DNA from: Microcaldota archaeon
GTDB lineage: Archaea; Micrarchaeota; Micrarchaeia; Micrarchaeales; CABMGC01
DNA length: 43,624 bases
Direction: 5' to 3'
NCBI GenBank assembly: GCA_021810375.1
Contig: JAJZJB010000004.1
Span: 1 to 43,624 of the forward strand
Of this stretch, positions 18,537-27,685 are shown piece by piece. The notes below the pieces were generated by a model. That model saw nothing but the letters and a program-made list of their open reading frames with translations. It made no database searches and was not told where the DNA came from. The position numbers and the translations under genes are program-made. Every line of letters starts with the position of its first letter. The first letter of the stretch is position 1.

Positions 18537-18752
18537 TCAAGCATAACCCAATGCCTTGAGCTTCTCTATGACACTGCCCTTCTCCCCCCTCTTGTTGCTA
18601 TCCAGTTCTGCCATTGTCTCCCTGAGCACATATGTGACGTAGTCCGATACAGACGAGAAGCCGGTAGGCTCGATTTTCTTTTTTATCTTGTCGAATAGGG
18701 GTTGCGGTATTGTTATCGTCGTATATTTTCTCTGTGAGGCTTTTCTATCCAT
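18537..18752 (-). CDS. Ribbon-helix-helix (CopG/MetJ-like) DNA-binding protein
   Basis: YTTITIPQPLFDKIKKKIEPTGFSSVSDYVTYVLRETMAEL fits an RHH fold; preferred start is MDRKASQ at 18752. Confidence 0.8.
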   Translation of the reverse strand: MDRKASQRKYTTITIPQPLFDKIKKKIEPTGFSSVSDYVTYVLRETMAELDSNKRGEKGSVIEKLKALGYA

Positions 18753-18759
18753 TTCATCA

Positions 18760-18793
18760 CATGTATTGTAATGTAGTAACATTAATATACATG
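18760..18793. promoter_or_regulatory. 34-bp near-perfect palindrome, candidate RHH operator
   Basis: CATGTATTGTAATGT-AGTA-ACATTAATATACATG: 13 of 15 arm positions complementary. It lies just upstream of the RHH start, with TATA-like ATATATAT at about 18798-18807 on the minus-strand 5' side. Confidence 0.6.
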
Positions 18794-18982
18794 ATAAGAT
18801 ATATATGCCTTGTGGTGTGTTGAATTTAGTAGTTTAGATGCCAATAAGATTACAAGGCTGGTGTGTTGGGTAAGCGCATATAAGGCATCTGCAGGAGAGG
18901 CGTCACTGACGCAAGGTTGCGGTTTACTATACTCGCTATGTAATAGGGCTTATGCGACGATATAATGAGATATCGCATTGCG

Positions 18983-20365
18983 CTAGAGCACTCCCTGCTC
19001 CTTAGTGTAAAGGATTATGTCCTTCTCTTTCTTCTGGAATGGATTTGCCCTGTTGCCGTAGATTGCCTTTATGCCCTTCTGGAGCGCCAGTTCGACCAGC
19101 CTCTGCGTTATCACTCCATCGAGTACTATGGCGTATGCTCCCTCCGAGTCCTGCACTTCTACCAACAGTTCCCTGATAGGCACTTCCTTTACGACATTGC
19201 CTGCAGGATCATATATTCTGCTCCTAAGCGTGCCAGAAAGCTCATCAAGCCCGCTCGAGAGCTGCGTGAGTATTACGGATTGCAGGGCAGGCTGTGCCGC
19301 AGGAGAGGCGGAGCCTTCCTTCAGGCTCTGGGGCTCGATTGCAGGTATGCCTTTGTCATCTTCGGAAGATATGGACTTTATTATTGAAGGCGCTGGCTTG
19401 AGGGTACTCTCGCGGGAAGGCTCCTTGAGTTGCGATGGCGGTTTTATGCCGCTGCTATTTGACGGCATTGGCCTTGCCTGTGCAGGCTGCTGGGTCCGCT
19501 GATACGACTGGCCCTGGCGCTGCCGTCTCAGCTCGTCCGAGGCGGCCTGATCCACAGGGGTCTTCGCCCTTAGCGACTTTATTATCTCCTTCCGGGTTAG
19601 GTCTTCCACCTCCTTGCCGTCGGGGGCCTTTGTTACGTAGTCTATCTCGGCAGCATTCATGAGCGACCTTATGATCAGGTCTCCGCCCCTGTCACCATCG
19701 GCGAAGATTGTGGCTTCCTTCTGGTTGCACAGGTCTATTATTGTCTTTGGTATGTTGTTCGTGGCTCCTCCAACCGCTACAGCATTGGTTATATCGTTCC
19801 TAAGCAGGTTGAGCACATCGGCCCTGCCCTCAACTATTATGACTTCGTCGCTCTTGCCAACGTCTGGCCCCGCAGGCAGGTTTTCCGGCCCGTATGACGC
19901 GATCTCGCTTGCCCTGACATCAGACTGCACAAGTTCTGCAATCTCCCTGCTGTCCGGTATCTCCGTATTCAATAGTATCCTTACAAGGTCCTTTGCCCTT
20001 GCAAGTATCTTCCTCCGTTTCTCCGACCTTGTGTCCTCCACCTTCTTTATGGCGAACTGAGCCTCGTACGGGCCAACCCTGTCTACAGCCTCTACGGCCG
20101 CTGCAAGTATGCAGGTCTCTATCCTGTCGAGCGATGCTGGAAGGTAGAGCTTGCCATGGGTCCTGTTGCCCTGGGGCTGAAGCTCTATCTCTATCCTGCC
20201 TATCTTCCCGTTTTTCTGTAATTCCCTTAGGTCTAGCTCGTTTCCGAGAAGCCCTTCTGTTTGGCCGAAGACCGCGCCTATTATGTCAGGCTTGTCCACC
20301 ATGCCGTCTATGGTGAACTCCGACTCTACCATGTATTTTACGATTTCCAGATAAGTTTTTGCCAT
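18983..20365 (-). CDS. dnaG: Archaeal DnaG-type primase (toprim)
   Basis: DEVIIVEGRADVLNLLRNDITNAVAVGGATNNIPKTIIDLC...ATIFADGDRGGDLI is a DnaG toprim motif. Confidence 0.92.
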   Translation of the reverse strand: MAKTYLEIVKYMVESEFTIDGMVDKPDIIGAVFGQTEGLLGNELDLRELQKNGKIGRIEIELQPQGNRTHGKLYLPASLDRIETCILAAAVEAVDRVGPYEAQFAIKKVEDTRSEKRRKILARAKDLVRILLNTEIPDSREIAELVQSDVRASEIASYGPENLPAGPDVGKSDEVIIVEGRADVLNLLRNDITNAVAVGGATNNIPKTIIDLCNQKEATIFADGDRGGDLIIRSLMNAAEIDYVTKAPDGKEVEDLTRKEIIKSLRAKTPVDQAASDELRRQRQGQSYQRTQQPAQARPMPSNSSGIKPPSQLKEPSRESTLKPAPSIIKSISSEDDKGIPAIEPQSLKEGSASPAAQPALQSVILTQLSSGLDELSGTLRSRIYDPAGNVVKEVPIRELLVEVQDSEGAYAIVLDGVITQRLVELALQKGIKAIYGNRANPFQKKEKDIILYTKEQGVL

Positions 20366-20740
20366 TTATACCACTTCTATAATTTCTTTTGCTGGGCCGC
20401 AGATCTGCTCCACGGACTTAGCATTTAGCATTCTCAGTATTGATTTAGGAAGGTCCATGTTTATCGCATAGCCTTTGTATTCGGACAGGAGCCTTGAGAT
20501 GAGCTTGGTTGCTTTCTCCTCGCCGCCCTTGTCCATGTCCATCGCTATGTAAACTGTTTTCCTGTGATCCGGGACCACATTGCCCTTCTCTACAGACGTA
20601 TAGGTTATCGAATCGATGCCGAGCTCGCCCAGTGCCTTCTTGTCATGCTTGCCTTCCACTATGACCGTCCCGTCCGCCAGGAAACCCAGCATCTTGAGCA
20701 GCCTTGCGCGAGCGCTCTCTTCTCTAACCTGCTTCCGCAC
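20366..20740 (-). CDS. Small toprim-domain protein (UPF0292-like)
   Basis: GTVIVEGKHDKKALGELGI...VYIAMDMDKGGEEKATKLI; immediately upstream of dnaG. Confidence 0.8.
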   Translation of the reverse strand: MRKQVREESARARLLKMLGFLADGTVIVEGKHDKKALGELGIDSITYTSVEKGNVVPDHRKTVYIAMDMDKGGEEKATKLISRLLSEYKGYAINMDLPKSILRMLNAKSVEQICGPAKEIIEVV

Positions 20741-20980
20741 AGTATCAACTTAGGATAAGCTGCATCTAAACTAATCTTTCCTTGGCCCTTTCTTCTATGC
20801 CGAGCTTTAATACACAAATGAGCATAATCCTACCTCTTATACTAGCTGAAATGCGACTTTATCCTAATGCTTTTATGCATGCAAAGGTTAATAAATATTA
20901 TATCGTACCCGACGACAAGCGATTTCCTGGGCAGGATTTGCTTTATATTACTGCTGTGCTTATGCATATCTGGCGGCTTT

Positions 20981-21433
20981 ATGCACAGGTATGTCAAGGG
21001 TGCCAGGAGCGAGAGGGAGCTTCTGAACACGTTTTATGAACTGGGCTATTCGGTTATACGCTCTGCGGGCAGCGGAGTCAATGCCCTTGGGCCGGACATA
21101 ATAGCGCTAAGGGATAGGCAGGCAATATGCATCGAGTGCAAGGCCTGGGACCGCGGGAGCCTGAGCCTTGACCCGGATCAGTTCCTGAAGCTTCTTGAAT
21201 GGGAGAGGAATACTTCTTTTCCAACGTTTGTTGCATGGCGCATGAACGGAAAGGGCTGGTATTTCGTCAAGCTTGGCGAATTTAAGAAGAATGAGAAGAA
21301 TTACACCGTGACCATGAGGAAAACACTTGAGATAAACAGGCGCCTTGAGGCAGTGCTCGGCGCAACTGCCGGTGGGGCAACAAGTGCGCAAGGCCTGCCA
21401 GTAGCTCCAGTAGGCACGCTGAGCCAGGCATGA
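20981..21433 (+). CDS. hjc: Holliday junction resolvase Hjc
   Basis: KGARSERELLNTFYELGYSVIRSAGSG...GPDIIALRDRQAICIECKAWDRG; start MHRYVKG at 20981 instead of the ORF-track start. Confidence 0.9.
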   Translation: MHRYVKGARSERELLNTFYELGYSVIRSAGSGVNALGPDIIALRDRQAICIECKAWDRGSLSLDPDQFLKLLEWERNTSFPTFVAWRMNGKGWYFVKLGEFKKNEKNYTVTMRKTLEINRRLEAVLGATAGGATSAQGLPVAPVGTLSQA

Positions 21434-21471
21434 GTGGCTGCTTTCGCGTTTAGATAGCTTTTTATGCATCA

Positions 21472-21780
21472 TTGGGCATTTCTTTATGTGATCTTATGTC
21501 ATTCGGACTGGGTTCGGGCATAGTCTCTGCCTTATTGCTCCTGATAGGCATAGTGCTAGTCGTATTTATTGTATTCAAGCTAGGCAAGTTCATCCTTGGC
21601 CTTATAGTCAATATAATACTTGGATTCATAGCAATACTGCTTCTTAATTCCATCTTTGGCCTGGGCATACCATGGAACTGGCTGGTCATAGTAATAACGG
21701 CAATATTGGGCCTTCCCGGAGTGCTACTTATAGTGATACTTAAGTTCCTTGGAGTAGTGCTGTTCGGCATGCCTGTCTGA
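21472..21780 (+). CDS. BofA-like (sigma-K processing regulator family) small membrane protein
   Basis: Hydrophobic ORF ending ...FGLGIPWNWLVIVITAILGLPGVLLIVILKFLG, resembling the BofA family; start may be MSFGLGSG at about 21496. Confidence 0.6.
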   Translation: MGISLCDLMSFGLGSGIVSALLLLIGIVLVVFIVFKLGKFILGLIVNIILGFIAILLLNSIFGLGIPWNWLVIVITAILGLPGVLLIVILKFLGVVLFGMPV

Positions 21781-22380
21781 TCATCCGAACTCTGCTGCGA
21801 TAGGGCAGCTTGCGAAGTAATTGCCATTCGCACTGAGGTATAGGTGGCTCTGCGTTATCTTGGTAGAATTATGGGTGCTGTAGTTTATGAGGATCGCAGG
21901 CTCGCTGTTGGCTATTTCTATGCACGAGCTCGCGTTGACCGTCTTGAAGCTTGCAGAGGCTCCAAGGCCCGTCGGCGAGTATTGGCATTTGGTCTGGTTG
22001 ATCAGCAGGAAGTCTATGGTACTCGCCTGCCTGGTCCTTCCGAGGATCTCGAGAAGCGTGGTGTAGCACGGAACCTCCGCGGAGAACTGCGTCTGATTTA
22101 AGTATGTGACTGCAAGCGCCACGCGCGGAGACGACTGGAATCCGGTCTTGAATGTTGAGAACGAGACTCCAGTAACTGCAGGCACAGCGTAATAGAACAG
22201 TATTGCAGCTACCGCTATAACAATTATGACTGCCAGAGCAAGCAGGTATGTTGAAATTGGCTGTTTCTCCTGTGCATCAACCTTGTGCTCCTTGACTGCC
22301 TTGGTTGCCTGCGCATGCTGGGCCTGCCTTGGCGCCTTCGCCGGGGCTTGCTGCTTCTTAGTGTCTTTCTGTTCTGCCAT
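21781..22380 (-). CDS. Single-TM membrane-anchored extracytoplasmic protein, unknown
   Basis: Charged N-terminus, one TM (YLLALAVIIVIAVAAILFYYAVPAV), Asn/Thr-rich outer domain with several cysteines. Confidence 0.7.
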   Translation of the reverse strand: MAEQKDTKKQQAPAKAPRQAQHAQATKAVKEHKVDAQEKQPISTYLLALAVIIVIAVAAILFYYAVPAVTGVSFSTFKTGFQSSPRVALAVTYLNQTQFSAEVPCYTTLLEILGRTRQASTIDFLLINQTKCQYSPTGLGASASFKTVNASSCIEIANSEPAILINYSTHNSTKITQSHLYLSANGNYFASCPIAAEFG

Positions 22381-22409
22381 GATTACCAGTTATATTTCGG
22401 CACAAGGGC

Positions 22410-24560
22410 TTATATTACTTGGGCTGCTGTGCATCTGGCAAGGTCTGCCGAGTTGCCGCTTTCCGTGAGCATGGACCCATAGAAAGAGTACGCACTGATA
22501 CCGCTAACTGAAGAGTTTGTAAGTGTTATTATCGGAACGCCCTTTGATGCGTACGCATTTAGGCATGAACCAGATGTCAGTGTTGTGTTGGAGACAGTGC
22601 ACATTGCGCCATTGATATTTGCATTGATTATGCCCTTTCCGAGAAGCTTGAGCCTTGCCTGGACCTGCGAGTAGCATGTTAGCATGCCGCTAGTGTGGGT
22701 GCCGTTCAGGACGAGCACGACATCGCTTGATGAGGCTAGTGCCTTGTTGAATGAGCTTATCGGGGCGCTGGCGTTGTTCAGGAAGGAAAGCCCCACGGAT
22801 ATGGCGATGTAGAGCACCAGCAGCACGGCTATGGCTATCAGGAGCTTGCCGTTCATTATGTGTTTCTGTAAATGCTTCTGCACAGGATGCATGTTGTGCT
22901 GCGCAGGAAGCACATTCTGCTTCTTAGGCTTGATCACAGACCATGCAACTCCTACGAGCGCTAGCCCGATTATGCCTATTATCAGCGCGGGTATCGATGC
23001 GGTTACCGGAGCTAGGGAGACTGCGGCGTTGTAAGGGAGCCCAAGCATGGGACTCAATGCCATTGCAGAAGAGCTTCCGAGAGACCTGGAAAACGAGATG
23101 AGAGGGTTCTCGCCGCTGCTCAGGCTTCCTAGGCCAGACTTGACCGAATCAAGCTGGGTCTTTATTGCTATTGTGTTGGAGACCCTGCCGGAGAGCTGGG
23201 AATTAAGCCTGAGCTGCATGAATGCGAGCGAGCTGAGACTCGGGTTGTTTGCATTGCCATCAAGTTCCAGGGTTATGATCCTGCCAGTGTTATTGTCCGA
23301 TTCTGATACAAGCGAGGAATACGAGGCATTTGCGGCCTTGTATACAGAAGTCACAACAGCAAGCTGGTTGGCAACAATGGCGCCCTGCTTGGTTATGTTC
23401 AGGTTAAGATATTGCGATGTTAGTATAGAATAGTTTGCCTGTAGTGCAGCCAGCGAGGCCGCGAGAGAGGCGTTGCTTATATGTGTTAACAGCGTTGCAG
23501 ACGCGTTTGCCGTGGCGCCGTAGCCCTTTAGCGACGTATTGAGCAGGGAATCGAGTTCGCCGGTCTTCTGCCTGGACAGGACAGGCTCTATGTACTGGGT
23601 CGTTACGCTGTTTGCGCTAGCTGCAATTGCCTCAACCTGCGAGTTGGAGACGGGTAACGATTCTATGTTTCTGAGCTCGTATTGCATCTCGTTAAGCACG
23701 GAGAAGTTGAATCCCTGGTTCCTGTATATGGGTTCGTTCAGGCTGTCCTTGACAGTAAGGTAAGGGCAGAAGCCCACAGAGTTGCAGTACCATGGCGCGT
23801 TGGGCAGTGAGCTGTTAAGCGTCGTGCCTCCTGGCCCGGTAAAGCATTGGGAGACTTGTGACTGCGTTATGTTGGCATTTGGAGGGAAGATTGGGTTCTT
23901 CCAGATCGTTGTAGTTATTGAATAGATGCTGTTGAATGACGAGCTTATTTCAGGTAAGGATGCCGCGAAGTTGGATGATGTTGTAGTGTTTACGGTATCG
24001 AAGAATGTGAGCAGGCTGGCCTCAAGGTCTGTGTAATTGACGTCGAAATTGATGAATCCTTCTCCTACAGGCGTATCAGGACCTCCGACTGAGAGGAGGA
24101 CCTTGCTGCAGTATGAGACCGTATGGCAGGACTGGCAATTGTTCTGCAGGGTGCAGCTTGCCCCGGGGTTGGAGAGACCGGTCTCTGCAACGCAGTCGGC
24201 GAGGGGGGCAGAAGCAGTCTGCATGTATTTGTGCATAGTGCCGGAGAGCCCGGACATGTTAGCATCGGAGAAGCTGCTGCTGACCGTGTAATTCCTTATT
24301 ATGGAGAATATCTGCTGCTGGCTTACGACGAAGGAGTTGGTAGCAGTATCAACAACGAAGTTGAGCTGGCCGGAGTCGTAGAGTGCCGCATAGCCCGTTC
24401 CGTTATAGGTTATGTTTACTTGAACAAGATTGCTTATTAGCGAGTTGGGCACCGAGTAGGACCTAAGCAGTGCTGTCACTCCTGCAGATGTAGCTCCTGC
24501 AGGCATAGCCATGGCAATCAGTATCAGCAACGGCGCAAGCAGTATGATCAGAGGTCGCAT
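22410..24560 (-). CDS. Large secreted/membrane protein, unknown
   Basis: Signal peptide-like N-terminus, cysteine cluster (CTLQNNCQSCHTVSYC), two C-terminal TM segments and an outer C-terminal domain. Confidence 0.75.
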   Translation of the reverse strand: MRPLIILLAPLLILIAMAMPAGATSAGVTALLRSYSVPNSLISNLVQVNITYNGTGYAALYDSGQLNFVVDTATNSFVVSQQQIFSIIRNYTVSSSFSDANMSGLSGTMHKYMQTASAPLADCVAETGLSNPGASCTLQNNCQSCHTVSYCSKVLLSVGGPDTPVGEGFINFDVNYTDLEASLLTFFDTVNTTTSSNFAASLPEISSSFNSIYSITTTIWKNPIFPPNANITQSQVSQCFTGPGGTTLNSSLPNAPWYCNSVGFCPYLTVKDSLNEPIYRNQGFNFSVLNEMQYELRNIESLPVSNSQVEAIAASANSVTTQYIEPVLSRQKTGELDSLLNTSLKGYGATANASATLLTHISNASLAASLAALQANYSILTSQYLNLNITKQGAIVANQLAVVTSVYKAANASYSSLVSESDNNTGRIITLELDGNANNPSLSSLAFMQLRLNSQLSGRVSNTIAIKTQLDSVKSGLGSLSSGENPLISFSRSLGSSSAMALSPMLGLPYNAAVSLAPVTASIPALIIGIIGLALVGVAWSVIKPKKQNVLPAQHNMHPVQKHLQKHIMNGKLLIAIAVLLVLYIAISVGLSFLNNASAPISSFNKALASSSDVVLVLNGTHTSGMLTCYSQVQARLKLLGKGIINANINGAMCTVSNTTLTSGSCLNAYASKGVPIITLTNSSVSGISAYSFYGSMLTESGNSADLARCTAAQVI

Positions 24561-24701
24561 CCAATCACTCTCTATTCGTCAGGAATATATAAAAAGGTAT
24601 CTGGACATTCTATGACATTTTTGGGTAAAATACCGACGTATACGGCTATGCTGGAAGATAAGTGCTCACGCTGGATGGTTGTTAAATATAAAAGAAAAAA
24701 G

Positions 24702-24719
24702 AGGGGCCCCGAAGGGCCC
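24702..24719 (-). terminator. Hairpin terminator-like element downstream of the S-layer-like gene
   Basis: On minus strand: GGGGCCC-TTCG-GGGCCCC followed by CTCTTTTTTCTTTT; about 35-50 bp past the stop at 24752. Confidence 0.75.
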
Positions 24720-24751
24720 CAGTTTGCTTAATCGCTGTTTGTAGCTACTGT

Positions 24752-27685
24752 TTAGGCTTTGCCTGCAGCTGCAAGGAGCTGGGTTATGAACTGGTTTCCT
24801 GCAGTTACGGTCTGGTTGGCCGTGTATCCTGCTACCAGTATCTTGTTCCCAAATGCCTGCACTGTTACTGCGTTAGGCCCGCTCGCGCCGCCATTGTCGA
24901 AGCTCGATGCGAACTGAGGGTTGGCTGCGAAGATCTGTCCTGCGACAGAGTTCACGTATGCGCTTCCCACTACGACCAACGATGAGGCGTTGTTCGCGTT
25001 CGTGTCAAGTACTGCGATTGGCGTGTTCACGGTGTTCAGGTGGCTTGAGACAACTGCCTGCGTGACTGAAGGTGTTGCTACAAGTGCGTTCGTTCCTACC
25101 ACTGTGCAAGTGGTGCTTGAGAACGTGCAGCTTGCGTTCACCTGCGCTATTGTCACGTTTGCTATGTTGGTTGTCTGCCCGACAGTGTATGGACCATAGT
25201 TAGTCGTTGTCGAGAGTGCCGTGTTGCTCGATGTGACAGGTCCTACCACGAACTGCAATGTGTCTACAGTCTTAGCCAGATCGAATGTATCGGTCGTTGG
25301 CGTGATTGATGCCACAGTGCTTCCGCGTTCTGTTCTGAAGCCTGACCTCACTGCAAATGAGCCTGCGCCAGTTGAGCTGGTGTACGTCACGTTGTTGTGT
25401 TGCGCACCTGCTGCCGTGTAGTTCACCTGGAAGAGCGGCTCCGCAGTGTTCCCTCCAGTGTTGTTGAAGAGACCAAAGCTTAGCTGATCCTCTGCAAGCG
25501 AGTTTGTTGGCACAGCAAGTTCGTTCACAGTATATGTGAAGTACTGCCCTACGCCCACGTTAGGCTGCGTTCCTGTGGCATTAGCCGCGACAGTGAATGG
25601 CTGGCTTGGCTGCCCAGGCTGGTTGTAGTTCACAGTGTTGCCCGATGCAAGTTCCTCGTAAGGATAGTTCTTGCCTGAGACCGAGTAGAGCACCGTAGGT
25701 CCTGCTGCGTTTATCAGCTTTGCCAGATTCACCAGCGAGTTTGAAGCTCCTTCAACCGTCACACTCAACCCTCCTGGAGGGAGCGGACCCGAAGGGATCA
25801 GCTTTATTCCAGTTACGTTGTACATGCCGGTCGTTGCAAGGTTCTCAGTCGCGCTGTTCGAGGTGAACGTTACCGTTCCCTGTACGCCAGAGCCCGTATT
25901 GGTTGTACCGAGTACCTGAACCTGGAGCTGGTGGGTCGGTGTAATGTAGTTGCCTGCAATTCCATTGCCAGCTGTATACGCGAGCACCACCGTTAGAGCA
26001 TTGCCTCCGGTAAGCCCGTTTGCAACCTGGCTGAAGACATATGGAGTCAGGTCATATGTTACGCTGCTGCTCGACGTTCCAGCGAACGTGAATGCGTTCG
26101 GTATCTGGCTTGTCACTGTTAGCAGCTGTGCAGGTTCTGTTACGTTTGTTGCGCCTGCAGCTGTTGCGCCAACATAGGTTGCAGTTGAGCCGAGGTTGTC
26201 AGTGTACTGCTCGGTTGCCTGGTAGCTCGTCGAGAATGTCACAGGGTCGTAGTTGTTGCCCAGCGTGTCACCAACGAATGTTACCTTGTACCTTGCAGGG
26301 TTCGGTATGAAGGTGAAACCCTGTCCAGGAGACAATGTCGTAGGGGAAGTGTTGTATATCACTATGCCCTGAAGTGCGTCACCATATCCGCTCGTTGATG
26401 TGTTTGTCCAGAGCAGGTTTACGTCCCATCCCTTGTCTCCAGTCTGGTTGAAGGCTGAACCATCCCTTACCTGAACCAGGTTGGAGTAGAGCTGAACCTT
26501 GGCCCACTTCTGGTATGCATACAATCCGGCAAATGTCTGGTTCACGTGCACATAGAGTACATGTCCAGTGACATTGAACTTCTGTGTCGTGAATGGAGCC
26601 ATTTGCGTCACGTTAGTGAGAACGCCGTCGTAGTAGACGTTGAGGGCCGCATTGGACAAGCCATTCGAGTTAGGCTGACCCAAGTCAGTAACCTGGACGT
26701 TGAATCCACCAACGCTTGAGTTGGATACGTTCTGGCCCACATATACTGTGTGGAGAGGCGTCAGTGAAGATGCCAGCCACATGGATCCGCCATGTTCTAC
26801 GTTCTGGTTAGCTACGGTTGTCTTACTGCCGGTTGCATTGACTATTGTCCAGTTCTCTCCGAGCAGCTGGATTGGCACATTTATGTTTGTTGCGCCGTTA
26901 GTCGAGGTGTTCTGTATAGGCTTTGAGAACGTTGCCTCATATGCACCGCCAGTGTTTAGGAGCTGGAAGTTGTTCACTCCGGATTGCTGGTTGAATACAG
27001 GGAATCCTGTCAGCCAGAGTTCCTCGCTCTCTCCGTTTCCCCCAAAGTTGCTCGCAAGAGCAGGGAGCTGCGTGCTCGTTATCTGAAGCAGGTTGTCGCT
27101 GCTGCTCTGTGTGAATGAACTAAACGTGACTCCGCCACCATTGTAGTTATATACTACTGATGTTGATGTAGGCACGCTTCCCGCACTTGTGTACGGGCTT
27201 GCAGCAGGAGATGCTGTCAATGATGTTGACTCTGGATATGCGTATTGCGCCGAAGATGTCTGCAATGACTTTGTGTATTGCAGAGCGTTCAGCTGGACTG
27301 CCCTGTTGAGGACAGAACCTATCAGCGCTTGGAATCCATACGATCCGCTAGGCGCAGACAAGCCCTTCTCTCCGAGCCAGACCTGCTGGTTTGTTATCTT
27401 GCACGTAGGTGTTCCGCCGCAGCTCAGAACGCTATTCGCGTTTGTAACTGTTGCGGTGACATTCTGCGTAGTCAGCGCGAGGTTTCCTATGACTGCAGCT
27501 ATGTTAGCCGCAACCACTCCGTCGGAAGGCGCTGCCGCATGTCCCACGACAATCTGCACTACTGGTTGCCCTTGGTTGTTTATTATTGGCACGTTACCAA
27601 ACGTAACGCCCTGTCCTGCAACAGCAAGACCCATTACCAAACTGGCCGCTACCGCGGCTATTCTCTTCGCGTTTAGACTTTTCAT
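24752..27685 (-). CDS. S-layer-like surface protein
   Basis: 977 aa, signal peptide (KSLNAKRIAAVAASLVMGLAVAGQG), very Ser/Thr/Asn/Val-rich, few Lys, many N-x-S/T sites. Confidence 0.75.
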   Translation of the reverse strand: MKSLNAKRIAAVAASLVMGLAVAGQGVTFGNVPIINNQGQPVVQIVVGHAAAPSDGVVAANIAAVIGNLALTTQNVTATVTNANSVLSCGGTPTCKITNQQVWLGEKGLSAPSGSYGFQALIGSVLNRAVQLNALQYTKSLQTSSAQYAYPESTSLTASPAASPYTSAGSVPTSTSVVYNYNGGGVTFSSFTQSSSDNLLQITSTQLPALASNFGGNGESEELWLTGFPVFNQQSGVNNFQLLNTGGAYEATFSKPIQNTSTNGATNINVPIQLLGENWTIVNATGSKTTVANQNVEHGGSMWLASSLTPLHTVYVGQNVSNSSVGGFNVQVTDLGQPNSNGLSNAALNVYYDGVLTNVTQMAPFTTQKFNVTGHVLYVHVNQTFAGLYAYQKWAKVQLYSNLVQVRDGSAFNQTGDKGWDVNLLWTNTSTSGYGDALQGIVIYNTSPTTLSPGQGFTFIPNPARYKVTFVGDTLGNNYDPVTFSTSYQATEQYTDNLGSTATYVGATAAGATNVTEPAQLLTVTSQIPNAFTFAGTSSSSVTYDLTPYVFSQVANGLTGGNALTVVLAYTAGNGIAGNYITPTHQLQVQVLGTTNTGSGVQGTVTFTSNSATENLATTGMYNVTGIKLIPSGPLPPGGLSVTVEGASNSLVNLAKLINAAGPTVLYSVSGKNYPYEELASGNTVNYNQPGQPSQPFTVAANATGTQPNVGVGQYFTYTVNELAVPTNSLAEDQLSFGLFNNTGGNTAEPLFQVNYTAAGAQHNNVTYTSSTGAGSFAVRSGFRTERGSTVASITPTTDTFDLAKTVDTLQFVVGPVTSSNTALSTTTNYGPYTVGQTTNIANVTIAQVNASCTFSSTTCTVVGTNALVATPSVTQAVVSSHLNTVNTPIAVLDTNANNASSLVVVGSAYVNSVAGQIFAANPQFASSFDNGGASGPNAVTVQAFGNKILVAGYTANQTVTAGNQFITQLLAAAGKA

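Noticed and set aside
18794-18982. Possible small RNA gene in the gap between dnaG and the RHH operon
   Set aside because: Beyond the promoter and palindrome, no convincing hairpin, box motifs or tRNA-like structure was found by eye.
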